A stretch of 64,000 bases of DNA from Cyclospora cayetanensis (Eukaryota; Apicomplexa; Conoidasida; Eucoccidiorida; Eimeriidae), in assembly GCF_002999335.1 (NCBI RefSeq), contig NW_020312111.1, forward strand, positions 26,181 through 90,180, in the 5' to 3' direction. The translations under genes were made by a program, and so were the position numbers. Under the pieces are notes generated by a model, which did not search any database, had not been told where the DNA came from, and saw only the letters and a list, made by a program, of their open reading frames with translations. The first letter of the stretch is position 1. Each line of letters opens with the position of its first letter. Below are positions 1 through 11,867 of the stretch, piece by piece.

Positions 1-1275
1 TACATACATATGCATATACATGTATATGTGTATTTATGTACTTCAATTCATACCTGTATATACTTATATATCTTATCTACATGATGAAAACCTCCTTGTG
101 GCCAATAGAAGCAAAAATCCAATATATACATACATATGTATGTATATGTATATGTATATGTGTATTTATGTACTTCAGTTCACACCTGTATATATTTATT
201 TATATATCCTATCTACATGATGAGAACCTCTTTGTGGCCAATAGAAGCAAAAATCCAATATATACATACATATGTATGTATATGTATATGTGTATTTATG
301 TACTTCAGTTCACACCTGTATATATTTATTTATATATCTTCTCTACATGATGAAAACCTCTTTCTGGCCAATAGAAGCAAAAATCGAATATATACATACA
401 TATGTATGTATATGTATATGTATATGTGTATTTATGTACTTCAGTTCACACCTGTATATATTTATTTATATGTCCTATCTACATGATGAGAACCTCTTTG
501 TGGCCAATAAAAGCAAAAATCGAATATGCACATACATATATATATATATATGTATATGTGTATTTATGTACTTCAATTCATACCTGTATATACTTATATA
601 TCTTCTCTACATGATGAAAACCTCCTTGTGGCCAATAGAAGCAAAAATCGAATATATACATACATATGTATGTATATGTATATGTGCATTTATGTACTTC
701 AATTCATACCTGTATATATTTATTTATATATTTTTATATGCATGATGAAAACCTCTTTGTGGCCAATAGAAGCAAAAATCCAATATATGCATACATAATG
801 TATATGTGTATTTTTGTACTTCAGTTCACACCTGTATATATTTATTCATATATCTTATATGCATGCTGAAAACCTCTTTGTGGCCAATAGACGCAAAAAT
901 CCAATATATACATACATAATGTATATGTGCATTTATGTACTTCAGTTCGCACCTGTATATATTTATTTATATATCCTATCTACATGATGAAAACCTCTTT
1001 GTGGCCAATAGAAGCAAAAATCGAATATGCACATACATATGTATGTATATGTATATGTGTATTTATGTACTTCAATTCATACCTGTATATACTTATATAT
1101 CTTCTCTACATGATGAAAACCTCTTTGTGGCCAATAGAAGCAAAAATCCAATATATACATACATATGTTTGTATATGTATATGTGCATTTATGTACTTTC
1201 ATTCACACCTGTATATATTTATTTATATATCTTATATGCATGATGAAACCTCTTTGTGGCCGATAGAAGCAGCAC
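1..1275. repeat. AT-rich minisatellite, ten copies of a ~121-136 bp unit
   Basis: The landmark ATGATGAAAACCTC (with small variants) recurs at about 81, 217, 347, 483, 611, 742, 863, 984, 1110 and 1240, so ten units of 121-136 bp follow each other head to tail. Each unit carries a conserved part (CTTTGTGGCCAATAGAAGC) followed by a TATA/TACA/TGTA simple-sequence part, and most length variation lies in the latter. Several frames stay open across the array only because the repeat lacks stops; I do not regard them as genes. The array ends abruptly at about 1270, just before a likely splice acceptor (AG at 1298-1299), so it may lie inside an intron of the gene that follows. It begins at or before the window edge. 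Confidence 0.95.
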
Positions 1276-1299
1276 AGGATCGCTGTGTCTGTGTTTCAG

Positions 1300-4200
1300 T
1301 TACCAGGACTGTTGCGGAACGTTGCTGCTGCACTCCACCTGATGGAGGCAGCAGAAGCAGACACGAGCTTTGCGATTGCAGCACTGCAGCAGGCAAAGGG
1401 TGTGTGGGCAGCAGCAGCAGCAGCTGCTGCTGCTGCCGAATCGTCAGACTCCATGGAATCACCAAATGGAGACTGCTGTGAACCAGAGGTAGAGCATGCA
1501 GCTCCTGCTACTGCTGCTGCTCGTTTTTCATCATGCTCCCCCGCTTCAGCAGCAGACAAAGCAGCTTCAACTTTTCCTGGTATACCTGCCTCCTTGGCTT
1601 TCGTGGCATCGGCAGCTGTCTGCGCAGACAGCTGCCGCTCGTGCGTACAGCCGCAGAAGGCGACGCGCGCTCCGTCGCTGCAGCAAGAGCAGCAGCAGCA
1701 GCCGCCTTCTCCGCCGCAAGTGCAGCAGCATCACGAAAGCCTAACGACGTCCATCGGCAGCCTGCTGTTCAAGTAAGAGCTTCAGACGGCTGCATGCAGG
1801 AGAGGTCTTTGGCTTTCTTTTCTGTGTGCTGTGCGCTTCCTTCCTCTGATCTTTCTGCTTCTTTCGATGACGGCGGCGACAGCCGTCTCCGCATGCACTT
1901 GTGCGCTTTGGCTGCGAGCAGAAATGAAGATGGCGAAGCCTTTGTCTGCGGAGGATTTGTGGTGAGTTTGGGGCTGCATGCGCTGCGGGAAGGAACGAAG
2001 GAGGCGTGTGTGTGTCTCTCTCTCGCGCGCGTCTCGACTCTGGCGGCTTGAAGATTCGCAGCTTGCTTGCTTGCTTGCGCTGTTGCTCGCAGTCGGAGCA
2101 GCTCAGTGCGGCGAGTATGATTTTGCAAGATTCGGTGCATGCAGCTACCTCGCGAGCGCAGCTGCTGGCAGCAGGCGCAGCAGCAGCGGCTGCTGCTGCA
2201 GCGGCTGCTCTTGCAGCCTCCTCGTCTGCCGGAGATGCTGCAGCAGCCGCTGCTGCTGCTGTCTTCCCCTCCCCCGCATCGGAGGAAGCTTCTGTCACAG
2301 CATGCAAAGGCACCAACCCTATGACGGGGGATGCAGCAGCAAGCATGGCAGCGAAAGCAGCAGCTATCGGGAGAGACCTTCCAGCTGTCAGCGATGCCGC
2401 TTGTGAGTGTCTCTCTTTCTCTCTCTCTGTGTGTGTATGTTTTGCCCTTTCTTGGGCGTATGCCTTCTCTCCACGCCCAACTTCTGCGCCACGTCATTCT
2501 TATCTACTGCGGCTGCTGCTGTCGATGTTTGCTGCTGTCTGGATATATATATATGTATATATTTATGCTGATATCTGTATTAACATGCTGCTGTCTGTGT
2601 ATATGTATATGCTGCTATCTGTATATATGTGTGTATGCTGATGTCTGGAAATATATATATATTATTTGCTACTGTCTGCGTAGATATATCATATGCTGCT
2701 GTTGATGTGTGCTGCTGTCTAGATATATATATATGCTGGTATCTGTATGTAAAAAAAACCTCCTGTATATATGTGTGTATGCTGATGTCTGGAAATATAT
2801 ATATATATTATTTGCTACTGTCTGCATAGATATATATGTATGCTGATGTCTGTATATATGTATATGCTGCTATCTGTATGTATATATTATATGCTAATGT
2901 CTGTATATATATATATATGCTGCTGTCTACATTTATGTTTTTTGCTGCTCTCTTCTCTGTACCCCTCTTTAGGGGTCGTGGCTACCGAGCTGCAGGCACT
3001 GGCAGCTCGAGCAAACGCATTGGAGTCAGAAATTTCCCAAGTGCTCAGCAGCGGCAATCAGAAAGCCATAATGCAATTCGCAATTGAGACAGACGTTCTT
3101 AGACGGCATCGCAACAAAGTCAGCTGTTGCTGCTCCACCTCCGCCTGCTGTCGAGCTGCTTATTAAAGCCTCAAATCACCAGGGGAGATTTATCTGCAAA
3201 GGGTCGATCTCCTGCTGGCTGTTAAACAGCACGTCTGTTTCTTGCCTTCGCTCCTCCTTTTCCCTTCTCCTCATTTTCCTCCTTTTTCTCCTTCTCCTTT
3301 TTCTCCTTCTCTTTTCTCTCCTTTTTCTCCTTCTCTTTTCTCTCCTTTTTCTCCTTCTCCTCATTTTCCTCCTCCTCCTTTTTCTCCTTCTCCTCATTTT
3401 TCCCCTTTTTCTCCTCATTTTCCTCCTTCTCATATTCCTCCTTCTCATATTCCTCCTTCTCCTTTTCCCCTTTCCTGCTGCTGCACATGCTGCACACAGC
3501 ATAAGGTGTCTGTACGTGTGTATGGGCTGTACAGGCAGCCCGCGAAACTGAGCTGCTGCTGCAACGCCTTGCGGCTGTGCGCGCAAGGATGCGACGCTTC
3601 CGGTATGTACACTGCGTGTAGCGCAGCCGCTATCGCCGGTGCATGCAGCACGAAGTGCTACTTGAGAGTTTTCTGTTTAAGGGTCGTTCGTGTGTTCGTT
3701 GTTGGCACTTGCTCAGACGGCAAATGAGCAGCGGCTTTCGCCACGATGCAAACGCAGACTCGATGGCTGTTGCACTGAAAATGCCTGGACTCTCCGCTGC
3801 CGCCCCTGCCCAGCTGATGCCAGCATCTGCTGCTGCTCTCGCCGATATAGCGGCTGCTGCAGGAGAGCAGGCGCAGCTGCAGCAACAGCCCCACAAGGCA
3901 GCGCATGCACTGCTGACCTGCCGCGAAATATCCTCCGGATTTGTAGTCTGGTGGATTGCAAGTGGAGAAGCAGCGGCAGCAGAAGCAGCAGCAGCAGCAA
4001 AAGCAGAAGCTGCAGCAAGAGGAGAGACGTTGTGCCATCGTCGTCCCCCAGCGTTTCTCTCGCGGTGCTGCATTTGGGATGCTGCTGCAGTCGCTGCTCC
4101 TGCATGCAGCAGCAGCGAGACGGGTATTTCTGCAGTAATTAACACCTGGCAGTTGGCCTTTTCCCCTGAAAAAGGCACAAACAGTGGCTCAAGTTCTCCC

Positions 4201-4569
4201 GCTGAGGAGTGCGTCCTCACCGCATCTTTTTCTGATGTTCATGACGTTGCTTCCCTAAGCGTCAAGGAGGTGTGTGTGGCAGCCGTATGCGGGGAAGATC
4301 CAGTTTTGCTGCTGCTGCAACAGCAGCAGCAGCGGAAGCACGAGATACAGGCCTTTGTACGGAGGTTGCAGAGCTTCTCAGGCACGCAAAGACGCATTCC
4401 AAGAGATCTGCATCTCTCCATCGAGCCTTTATCTGTACGTGTTTTCCCTCGCCTTCTTCTTGGCTTGTGCTTCTTGCAGTCTGCCTTTGCTTCAAGCTCC
4501 CGTGTTTACGGCTGCTGGTGCACCTTTCTTCTCTCTGGTTCTGGCTCGATTGCCTGTAATCCTCCATGA
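1300..4569 (+). CDS. Ala/Gln-rich coiled-coil protein, 5' end uncertain
   Basis: Not recognised as a known family. A phase-consistent model uses exons 1300-1772, 2062-2402, 2973-3118, 3535-3602, 3717-4434 and 4480-4569. The first ATG in frame is at 1342, but sequence before 1300 looks like a splice acceptor (GTGTTTCAG), so a further 5' exon may lie upstream of the repeat array. The joined exons give a poly-Ala N-terminal half (exons 1-2), then a heptad-like helical stretch spanning exons 3-5 (ELQALAARANALESEISQ, then ETELLLQRLAAVRARMRRF) typical of a coiled coil, then more Ala and Gln tracts. Donors are GTAAGA, GTGAGT, GTCAGC (weak, at 3119), GTATGT and GTACGT. Homopolymer tracts encoded by GCA/CAG repeats are common in Eimeria proteins. 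Function unknown. The 3' end at 4569 is the least secure part. Confidence 0.6.
2403..2972 (+). repeat. TATA/CTGCTG microsatellite intron
   Basis: Intron of the coiled-coil gene, from GTGAGT at 2403 to CTCTTTAG at 2972. From about 2540 to 2935 it is made of alternating TATATA runs and TGCTGCTGTCTG / TGCTGATGTCTG words, repeated imperfectly many times. No coding sense is seen in it. Confidence 0.8.
3245..3475 (+). repeat. CT-rich (TCCTCCTTTTTC)n intronic tract
   Basis: About 230 bases of nearly pure pyrimidine on the + strand, built from TTTTCTCCTTCTCC-like words, inside the intron between 3119 and 3534 of the coiled-coil gene. The opposite strand reads as long Lys/Glu/Arg open frames purely because of this composition. 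These are not genes. Confidence 0.9.
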
Positions 4570-6972
4570 CCTTCGCTGTCTCTGTGCTGCGAGGAAGAGT
4601 GGGCTGTTTACCGCTAATCTCCTGCAAGTGTGCTGTCGCACCTCCTTGCGACATGTAGACCCTCCAGACGGCAGAAAGTGCAGCTGGGAGGCAGGGGGAA
4701 TTCGTTGTTTTTTTCTATTCTTTGTACTCTTGCATTGTCTCAAAAAGAGCCGCCAGGCATGCGTTTGTGTCTGCTGCTGCAGAGAAAGGCCGCCCTGACG
4801 TCTCGCGCACTGGGTCGGTTTTGTTTTGTTTTGCTAAAGGAGCCCACATGATGCTTGCTGCTTAATTGCTGGGTTGTTTTTTTGCGCTTTTGTGTCTTCT
4901 GCAACTCCCTGCCGCTACCCGTCGTTTCCATGAAGGAATAAAGCGTGAACTTAGCAGACAAAGGCCGGGAAAGTCTAGGAGGGAAGGCAGAGCCGGGGTG
5001 TACGTACAGCAGGGAAGGTGCAGTTTCACTCCTTGGTCGACTCGCCTAATTATTGAGCCTTCTTCGCCAGAGTGGGCAGCCACTCAAAGGCATGAGCAAA
5101 AGGGTGGGGAACTAGGCTGCGAATCGCGGCGTTGTAGGCCTTCGAGTGAAGGAAGTCTAGGGTTCAGGCAGACACCCACGATACCATCTAGAATAGCAGC
5201 ATGCATCGTCATTGTGCTGCTGTCAACGCCAACCAGAGGCTCCCTGAGGGAGCAGCAGCAGCTTCAATTAGACTAGAGGCTGTTTGCAAGCTGGCAGGGA
5301 ATGACACACGAATCTTCGCACCCCTGCCTGCCAACGTGCGGCAGCATGAAGACACTGCTACGACTAAGCAGACAGGATGCAAGGAGTAGCAAAGCTGACA
5401 TCAAAAACATAAATAAGGGAAGGCAATGCATAGAGAGCTTCTGAGGAGAGAAGCCTGGAGGAGCCTCTTTGCATGCACACTTTTCCTCGAACCACAAAGA
5501 CAATAGATCAAACAGTCTATCTACTGCGCCGATAAACATCGATTGCGAATAGGGCCGAGAAAGCAACGCGTCTGCTCTTGGCTGCGGAGGGCTCCAGGCA
5601 CTGCCTGCGTGCTGCAGTTCCGCCGTTTTCTGGAAGACTTCGGAAGCGCCTCACAAGCAGCAGCCATTGCCTGCTTTCTCATTTGGACGGGGGTGCACAC
5701 TTTCTAGTGTTTGAAGGAGTCTCGCAAGGCGTATACGGGCCATCTAAGCGGTACGAAGAACGCTAGGGCTGCCGCCACTGCATGCAGAAACAGCTGCGCT
5801 GCTGCCGATACAAGGATTTCCTCTCTCCCTTCTGCTGGTTCCTCTTGGATGGCGTGCCTGCCTCTGTGGATATGTGCGCTCGCTGCTGAGTGTACTTTGT
5901 TCGGGAGAGGGAGAGGCTCTCTCTCTCAATTTTGGCCAAGTGCATTGCATCTCGCGTGCACCACAGTCCGCAAGCTACAAAAACGTAGGGATCCACAGGC
6001 TCCGTGTCGGCACCTCAAACTGCACTAGTCACATTTATAGCTCGGAACTGGTCAGGAAGTGACCAGTTGCCTTGGTTGTTCATCTACTTCAGCTGCTGCA
6101 GAGTGCCATTAGCTGGATAAAAGAGACGCAGGGTTGTGTGCATGTGTGCTAGATGCTAAGAGCAGCTACCTGTTTGGCATTTTTAAGGGGTGCAGTACCG
6201 TGCACTACTCCAGCCGTCCTCGCCTTCTTCTTGGGAAGTCGGAGGAACGCCGGAGGCGGAAAGAGGGTGCTTGCTTTGTTTGAGAGGGACACTCAATAGA
6301 CTTGATCATGTGCGCATTGAGTCTGGAGTTGCGTGTCTCTCTACGGAACCCTTCGATAAAGCGCTCCCTAATTAGTTTGAGGCCAGCCGAGGCACTGGCT
6401 TAGACGCGCTGGAAGACTCATACGTGGAGCCTGCTTGCTAGCGGCTGGTCACAATTGGGCACATCCGCGAACTCTTTATTGATGGTTACGCAGTTTTGTT
6501 TTCCCTCGACTTAAAGTTCAATGAAATCCTCCAAGAAAGAATCGGGTTCAAAACAAGGAAGAGGGGGATGCGCGCTCAGAACTGCCTTCTCTTAGTGTGC
6601 TGCTGGGTTGCGCGCCGCATCAAAGCTCTTGCACTCACCGTGCTGAGGCACCTTTTGTACTTTGCACGCCATATATGAAGTCGCCCGCGTCGAAAAGACC
6701 ATTATGTGCCGTCGTCTAACGTTTCTTTCATGACACCTATCTGCGTAGGGAGCAGCTATGGCCAGGTGCGTTCCTTCCACTAGGTCGCCTATGGCCTGCC
6801 TAGGATCATGTCATGGTGCACGTTTTCAACATGATCGTCACGCACCATCCTTATCGGAAATACCTCCCTTTCCAGTAGCCCTCAACTCTCCTGGCCTCGC
6901 CAATCTTTGCATTCGGCTGCCCGATACAAAATCTGAGCCTTAAAGAGGGCGCTAAAAACCAGTCCTGGCAGC
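4570..6972. other. No gene recognised
   Basis: Only short open frames with no family resemblance are present. Fragments around 5190-5390 and 5578-5766 have some Ala/Arg-rich coding flavour, but neither has convincing splice partners. Base composition becomes more even than in the preceding gene, and GCA/CAG tracts become rare after about 5250, which marks the passage into a feature-poor block. Confidence 0.6.
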
Positions 6973-6979
6973 TTGCAAT

Positions 6980-8450
6980 TCTCCGCCACCTCAGGTAACT
7001 GGTCCACTGTTACATCCAGTATCAAGGAATGTAAATACTTCCTCACCAATAATGCCAACTTGTGCGACCTGCGTTGTATCTACTTCCAGCTATGGTTCGA
7101 TCCCCTGTGCCTCCCCTCACTGCGCCTCACCGTGCATGAAGACATGTCGTTTCCCTGGTTCGCTTCCTTTGCTTTCCAAGCAGCCTTCTTTCGCTGAGCT
7201 CACTCTTGTTGCTCAAGTTCTTCGGCTTTTGCACGCCTTTACAATTACAAATTATGTGACTCAATTTCCCTAAATAGCAGTAAGTGAGGTTTGGGGGACT
7301 GTCTGAGCTGCCTGGGAACGTGGGGTCACTCTGGCTCATTTGGCCGTCCACCTTTGACTGCAGAGTAGGAGTGCTGTCCTAAGCCCCACACCAATATAAT
7401 TAAGATCCCGAATTGGCTGTCTTTCCGTAGTCTGAAGACGCAGGAAGTGCACTCATTTGCTCATGCAACATCGAGTAGTCCCCTATTTGCAGTAGCCCTA
7501 CTGGTCGACTGATAACTCGCTGAGTGGCTGCCCAGCCTGCAGCTACTTCACATTGTACTTCGGTTGAACCCCAGCTGGACCACTGCTAAAGGACCCACTT
7601 GTCAACACTGTAACTTTCGCGCACCAAAAGCTTCATATTTATCGAGATACCAACTCCCTGATAGAGTGTCCTGCTTGTTTCTCGATGATCCCAAAGCATG
7701 CTGTTGACCTACTCTCCTCATTAACAACCAATGAAGCAGCGGGCTTGTATAAAGGCGTCAACTGTAGTAGTGCCCGAAGCAGACGGCCTCCGGTACATGC
7801 GTAGAGCCACAATTAAAGTGCCTCTCCCTTCAATAAGCATGCTGCAAGGTGCCTTCGTTCCTTTGCTTTCCGAGGCACAAAGCGAGGAACATTTTCAATC
7901 GGCTGATAAAATCTTCCAGTGATTGCCCATCCTTAGAGTGACCGCCATACTTTATTGGACAGCATGGTCTCATCGACGTATTCGTTAAACTTTTTGGCTG
8001 GTACAATGTGGTTTTCTACCAGTTGTGAAGATACGCTGCGTTCACAGCAGCTCACATTCCTGCCTCTGCCGCCCCAACAGGCGCTGTGAGCCCTCCACTT
8101 CCATCACCAAAGGGGCTTTCCGCCCAGCCTGTTGCCAAAGGCAGGCAAGTTACTGAATCACAAAATGACTTGCTCAAAGCCGGACGGCTGTTGTAGGGAA
8201 ACCTGAAATCCCACTGCAATCACCGCTACTGGGTGAGCGGAGAGCAGTGGTATCGACCATGCGGTGCTAATAACTGTATCAGTTCATCTATGGTCTCCGT
8301 AGGAAGACAGTTCATCGCGGATTAAGTGCACGCTTAATACCAAGTTAGTCAATGTTTCCAAGAAGAGCTTTCTCTTTCTCCTGAGTGCGCCTTCCGAGTT
8401 TCCTAGATGAGGGAGGAGGGACAATTAGGGTGAGTGTTTCTGCACTCCCT
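6980..8450 (-). mobile_element. Decayed retroelement segment (gag-like?), copy 1
   Basis: This stretch is collinear with 44.0-45.1 kb. Shared words include GGTTCGATCCCCTG against GTGCTCGATCCCCTG, TTTGCTTTCCAAGCAGCC against TTTGCTTCCAAGCAGCC, GACGCAGGAAGTGCACTCATTTGC against GACGCAGGTAGTGCACGCATTTGC, and GTTGTAGGGAAACCTGA against GTTGTAGGAAAACCTGA. On the minus strand both copies read as related peptide (C-E-V-A-A-G-W-A-A-T here, C-Q-I-I-A-G-W-T-A-T there, then a shared Q-M-x-A-L-P-A-S), so it was once coding. At 44-45 kb the copy lies upstream of Ty3/gypsy RT and RNase H relics, which makes gag the best guess. No intact frame remains. Confidence 0.6.
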
Positions 8451-9654
8451 TTGCGTTCCAACCATTCATAGCTAGCTGTAGCTAGCAACTGGGGCACACC
8501 CAAAAAAAGCATAGTCTAGCGACTTAACTGTCCTATACAAATCATAATAGATACGATCCGACCGAATAAATAGTTAATCATTTGCTAAGCTTGATATGAC
8601 TAGTGTAGTAGAAAGCGTTTAAGTGTAGGTAGGCCCGCCACAAATAGACATTTTTGTCTTTCCTGCTATGCCAGCATCTTTGCTCCCCTTCTACCCAGGT
8701 GGTATAGTGTTGCGTCTGCATGTTTCTTGCCTCTCGCCCTCAGAAGCATGAGCTTTCTAGGCGTCTCGACCCTTGTATATCCCTTTTCCTAGCAGCAGAA
8801 TCGGAGGACTCGCTTCTGGTGTGGCGTATAGAGTTGTGCCTCTCTGTTACCTGGGTGTTCGTTGCTCCATCCTTCGTGCAGCTGCCCATGAACAAGGAGT
8901 TGATATATAACGCCATGAAAGGAAGCGTTAAATGACAACGGTCCCTGAAAGCGATGCCACATAAACGTACGAAAGAAGAGACAAGGGGATAAGGGCGCAC
9001 TGAAATGTGTGCTCTAGGATTCTAGGATTAGATCGGTCGTTAGGCAAGCCAAGAATTAGATAGGCCGACAACTGAAGTCAAATAAAGTCAATAGGGTCGT
9101 TCTTTGTAATTCTGTGTTCATGTTCACTGCATATCTTCCAGTACAACCATCCGCCAGGAGAACGGCCGGGACTCTGGATGACAGTTCATGTTTTCCCGCC
9201 AGATTGTTAGGGCCGTACTCTACCTCACTTCATAAAACAAAATACACACGAGTAGCTGTGAATCTCACTTCGAAATTCGTCGAAACTCAATTGACGTCGT
9301 TTAAGCAGCTGCCTGTACACCTCGCTCAAGGCAGCAACGCGGGTCCACAGAATTCAAGTATTTGTACCAACCTACTATGCCACTAGCTTCGTGTGAATGA
9401 GGGTGACGTTCTCAACGAGATCATAAAGGAAGACTGTTTTTCTGACTTTTTGTGAAGTTTGCAAAGTCATGCGTAGTGCTGAGAGCTCGCAGACTACATT
9501 CCATTGGTGCCCACTAGGCTATACTGCTCTAGCATCCCCTCACCTCTTGGAGCAATTACATTCATCTTGTTCATTTTGAAGGCAGAAGTTTTGCGAATTT
9601 ATGAATGTTTTCCAAAATTTTAGGTCGATGCCTATCTGTTGGCGGCGGCATATC
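8451..9654. other. No gene recognised
   Basis: AT-richer sequence without credible coding frames. A palindromic run of GCTAGCTGTAGCTAGC lies near 8470. It could hold further retroelement debris (AATAAATAGTTAATCATTTGC near 8570 resembles 45.18 kb), but the similarity is too weak to annotate. Confidence 0.5.
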
Positions 9655-9736
9655 GGCAACGTGGCCGAGTGGTTAAGGCGGTGCCCTGCTAAGGCATTGG
9701 GTTCTGCCCGCGTAGGTTCGAATCCTGCCGTTGTCG
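9655..9736 (+). tRNA. tRNA-Ser(GCU)
   Basis: An 82-base tRNA without intron. The acceptor strands GGCAACG (9655-9661) and CGTTGTC (9729-9735) pair fully, allowing one G-T, followed by discriminator G. The D arm carries GGCCGAGTGGTTAAGGC (A box). The anticodon stem GTGCC/GGCAT encloses the loop CTGCTAA, giving anticodon GCT at 9688-9690. A long variable arm (TGGGTTCTGCCCG region) precedes the T arm GTAGGTTCGAATCCTGC (B box). The long variable arm and GCU anticodon identify it as serine for AGC/AGT codons. The CCA is not encoded, as expected for a nuclear gene. Confidence 0.97.
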
Positions 9737-10355
9737 CTTCTTTCATTTCTTACTCTGCACAGTTGTAACTTGGGGTTAATATGGGAGATGTTGACAATCC
9801 ACAGTGTCTTGAAGGCAGTTGCTCTTTCCTTAAATGGTTGTACCCAGCTTTTCTGTGGCCCTTCCAAAGGCGGGGCAGCCATTTAAACTCGGAGGCGCCA
9901 CTGATTCCGGTTACCCCACCGCAAACGAGGTCCCCGGCCTGTCTGCATAGTGTCCACAGTGATTCATTAGTTCCTTTCGCTGTGAATTACGTGTTATTTG
10001 GTTGAGTCAATTTTTAACGAACCGAGGACCTTTGGCACTTCTAAAGCGCGTCGTTTTCAGTTGCCTCGTGTCTACTCGACGGGATTCGCTCCCGAGCAAC
10101 TTCCGTCGGCTGCAGATACACAGTTCCTCCGATATTGTTTAGGGCCCTTTCGGGTACACACACTCGTCTCCTGCTTCTCGGTGCTGCCTCCACGCCGTTT
10201 ACTGCCCTTGTATAGGGCTGTACACTATGTCATACAGCCTAGAGGCTGGCAGTGTTGTGGGGAGGCAGTAGGTACGGAGGAAGGAGAGCGCCAAGAACAC
10301 TCTTGCTTGTATTGCTCCATCTTCTGCCAGAACCAGGGGTCTTTTTAATCGTCGC

Positions 10356-11278
10356 ATGCATCTCATGGCTGGGAAGGGAGATCAAGGGCACCCGCTGCGG
10401 CAGCACATGCGGGTGTTGCTGGTGCTGCTGTTGCTGCAGTTGCCCTCGCTGGGGAAAGCCTTTACTGTAAGAGGCCCTAAAGCAGCGCTTTATGCTGATT
10501 TCCCTCGCGCTACTTCAAGCCTCCCTTCAGCAGACTGCAGGAGCGTACACTCCCATTTTGAGGGAACAGCGTCTCCAGGGATCAGGGGCTCCCTAGCGGT
10601 CTCGCCCTCTACTGGTGGCGCTAACCTGTTGCTCCCTCCTGATGAGTCGAACTCGAGATCAGCCGTGTCTCGCGAGGCCCTTGATCGGGTGGCGGAGCTG
10701 GTGAAAAACAACGAGTTGTTTGCATTTATCAAGGGGTCACCAGAAGAGCCCCAGTGCGGATTCAGCAGGGTTGTCATACAGGTGCTACGCGTAAGTAAAG
10801 CAAGGCACGAAGGGGCAGGTTGTGTGCATACACCTGAGGTTTCGAACTATATACTCTTTCTGCCCCATCCCTATTTACGCTCTAGGCGCATATAATGAAT
10901 GCCTATGCTGCATGCTTTGCTATAAAGGGTTTTCATCTGGTCTGTTCTTGGTCGTACAAAGTAGGCCCGGCGTCGTTCGCGCCTGACTGTGTTGCCTCCA
11001 AGTGTAATACGGCCGCTTTACGGCTAAAATTCATGGTTTGTGTTATTGCTGCTCAGGCGTGCGGTGTTACTTCAATCCCGTACCAGGATGTCCTCTTGGA
11101 TCCTGAATTGCGAGCAGCCGTTCGGGTGTATGGGCAGTGGGAAACGTTTCCCCAGGTGTACATACACCAAGAACTCATTGGAGGAGCAGATATCCTTTTG
11201 GACATGTTTAAAAAGCAAACACTGCAAGAACTGCTGCAGAAGCACAGCCTTGTTCAGGAGGACAGTGCCCACCCGTAA
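10356..11278 (+). CDS. Monothiol glutaredoxin, CGFS type, organelle-targeted
   Basis: Two exons, 10356-10790 and 11057-11278, joined in phase 0 (donor GTAAGT, acceptor GCTCAG) give 218 residues. The C-terminal ~100 residues are a class II monothiol glutaredoxin: PQCGFS with the single active cysteine at about residue 134, the cis-proline motif TFPQVY near 175-180, and the glutathione-binding GGADI near 187-191. Such proteins bind a [2Fe-2S] cluster with glutathione and pass it to recipient proteins. The N terminus has a basic head and the hydrophobic core VLLVLLLLQLPSLGKAF, followed by ~75 Ser/Arg-containing residues. That is the layout of a bipartite apicoplast leader, although secretory or mitochondrial targeting is possible. 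A second ATG at codon 18 (10407), directly before the hydrophobic core, could be the true start. It lies 0.6 kb after the tRNA. Confidence 0.93.
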
Positions 11279-11867
11279 AGCATACGGAGGCGGGCAGCAA
11301 ACAGCTCAAACCTAGCTAGCAACTCTTGAAATAACACTCTGGAGGCTCGTTACAAATTGCGCATGCCCAAGGGCCAATGCATGTGGGGCTTTTAACTTTG
11401 GGGTGCAGAGTTTAAGGTTCTGGACGTGAAGGGCCCATAGCAACTGGCAAGAAAAATAGCTCATGGCCATTCCGGGAATCGGAAGCGCCTATGGAACCCG
11501 TGAGAGGTAGCAGCAGAAAATCTTCGGAGTTCCTGAAGTCAATTGCATTAACAAGTAGCATCTAAGTTTTTGGATGTTGTGCGGTTTAGGATCTAGGGGA
11601 TAGCAAACCGTAGGGCCTTTCGCTTAGTGGTAAGACAATCTAGATGTATGGGTTTACGGTTTATGGTTCTTATGCGTCGGGTGTTCAATCTCCTTTCTTT
11701 CTTTGCCTGCCGCCAGTTCCAGCGCCTCGGCACACGCGCCCAAACGAACTGCCTGCCAACGCACATGCATGTGCACATGCAATAGCCTTCATTCACAACC
11801 GTAGAAAGCAAACCCGCGAAGGCGCTGGTTACCTTGCTCTTAAAGCATCTCGCTAGGTTGTTCATTT

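Noticed and set aside
20..1481. Overlapping open frames of 100-180 codons rich in Tyr, Ile and Cys
   Set aside because: They are translations of the AT-rich minisatellite; every frame repeats with the ~130 bp unit.
1741..2497. Minus-strand frames of 200-240 codons opposite the coiled-coil gene
   Set aside because: They lie opposite GCA/CAG-rich coding exons, which keep all frames open; no motif or splice logic.
3176..3586. Minus-strand Lys/Glu/Arg-rich frame
   Set aside because: Caused entirely by the pyrimidine tract on the + strand inside an intron.
11612..11700. Possible second tRNA (GCCTTTCGCTTAGTGGTAAGAC with a D-arm look, and GTGTTCAATCTCC further on)
   Set aside because: No acceptor stem pairs, and the T-stem does not close. 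At best it is a tRNA-like remnant.
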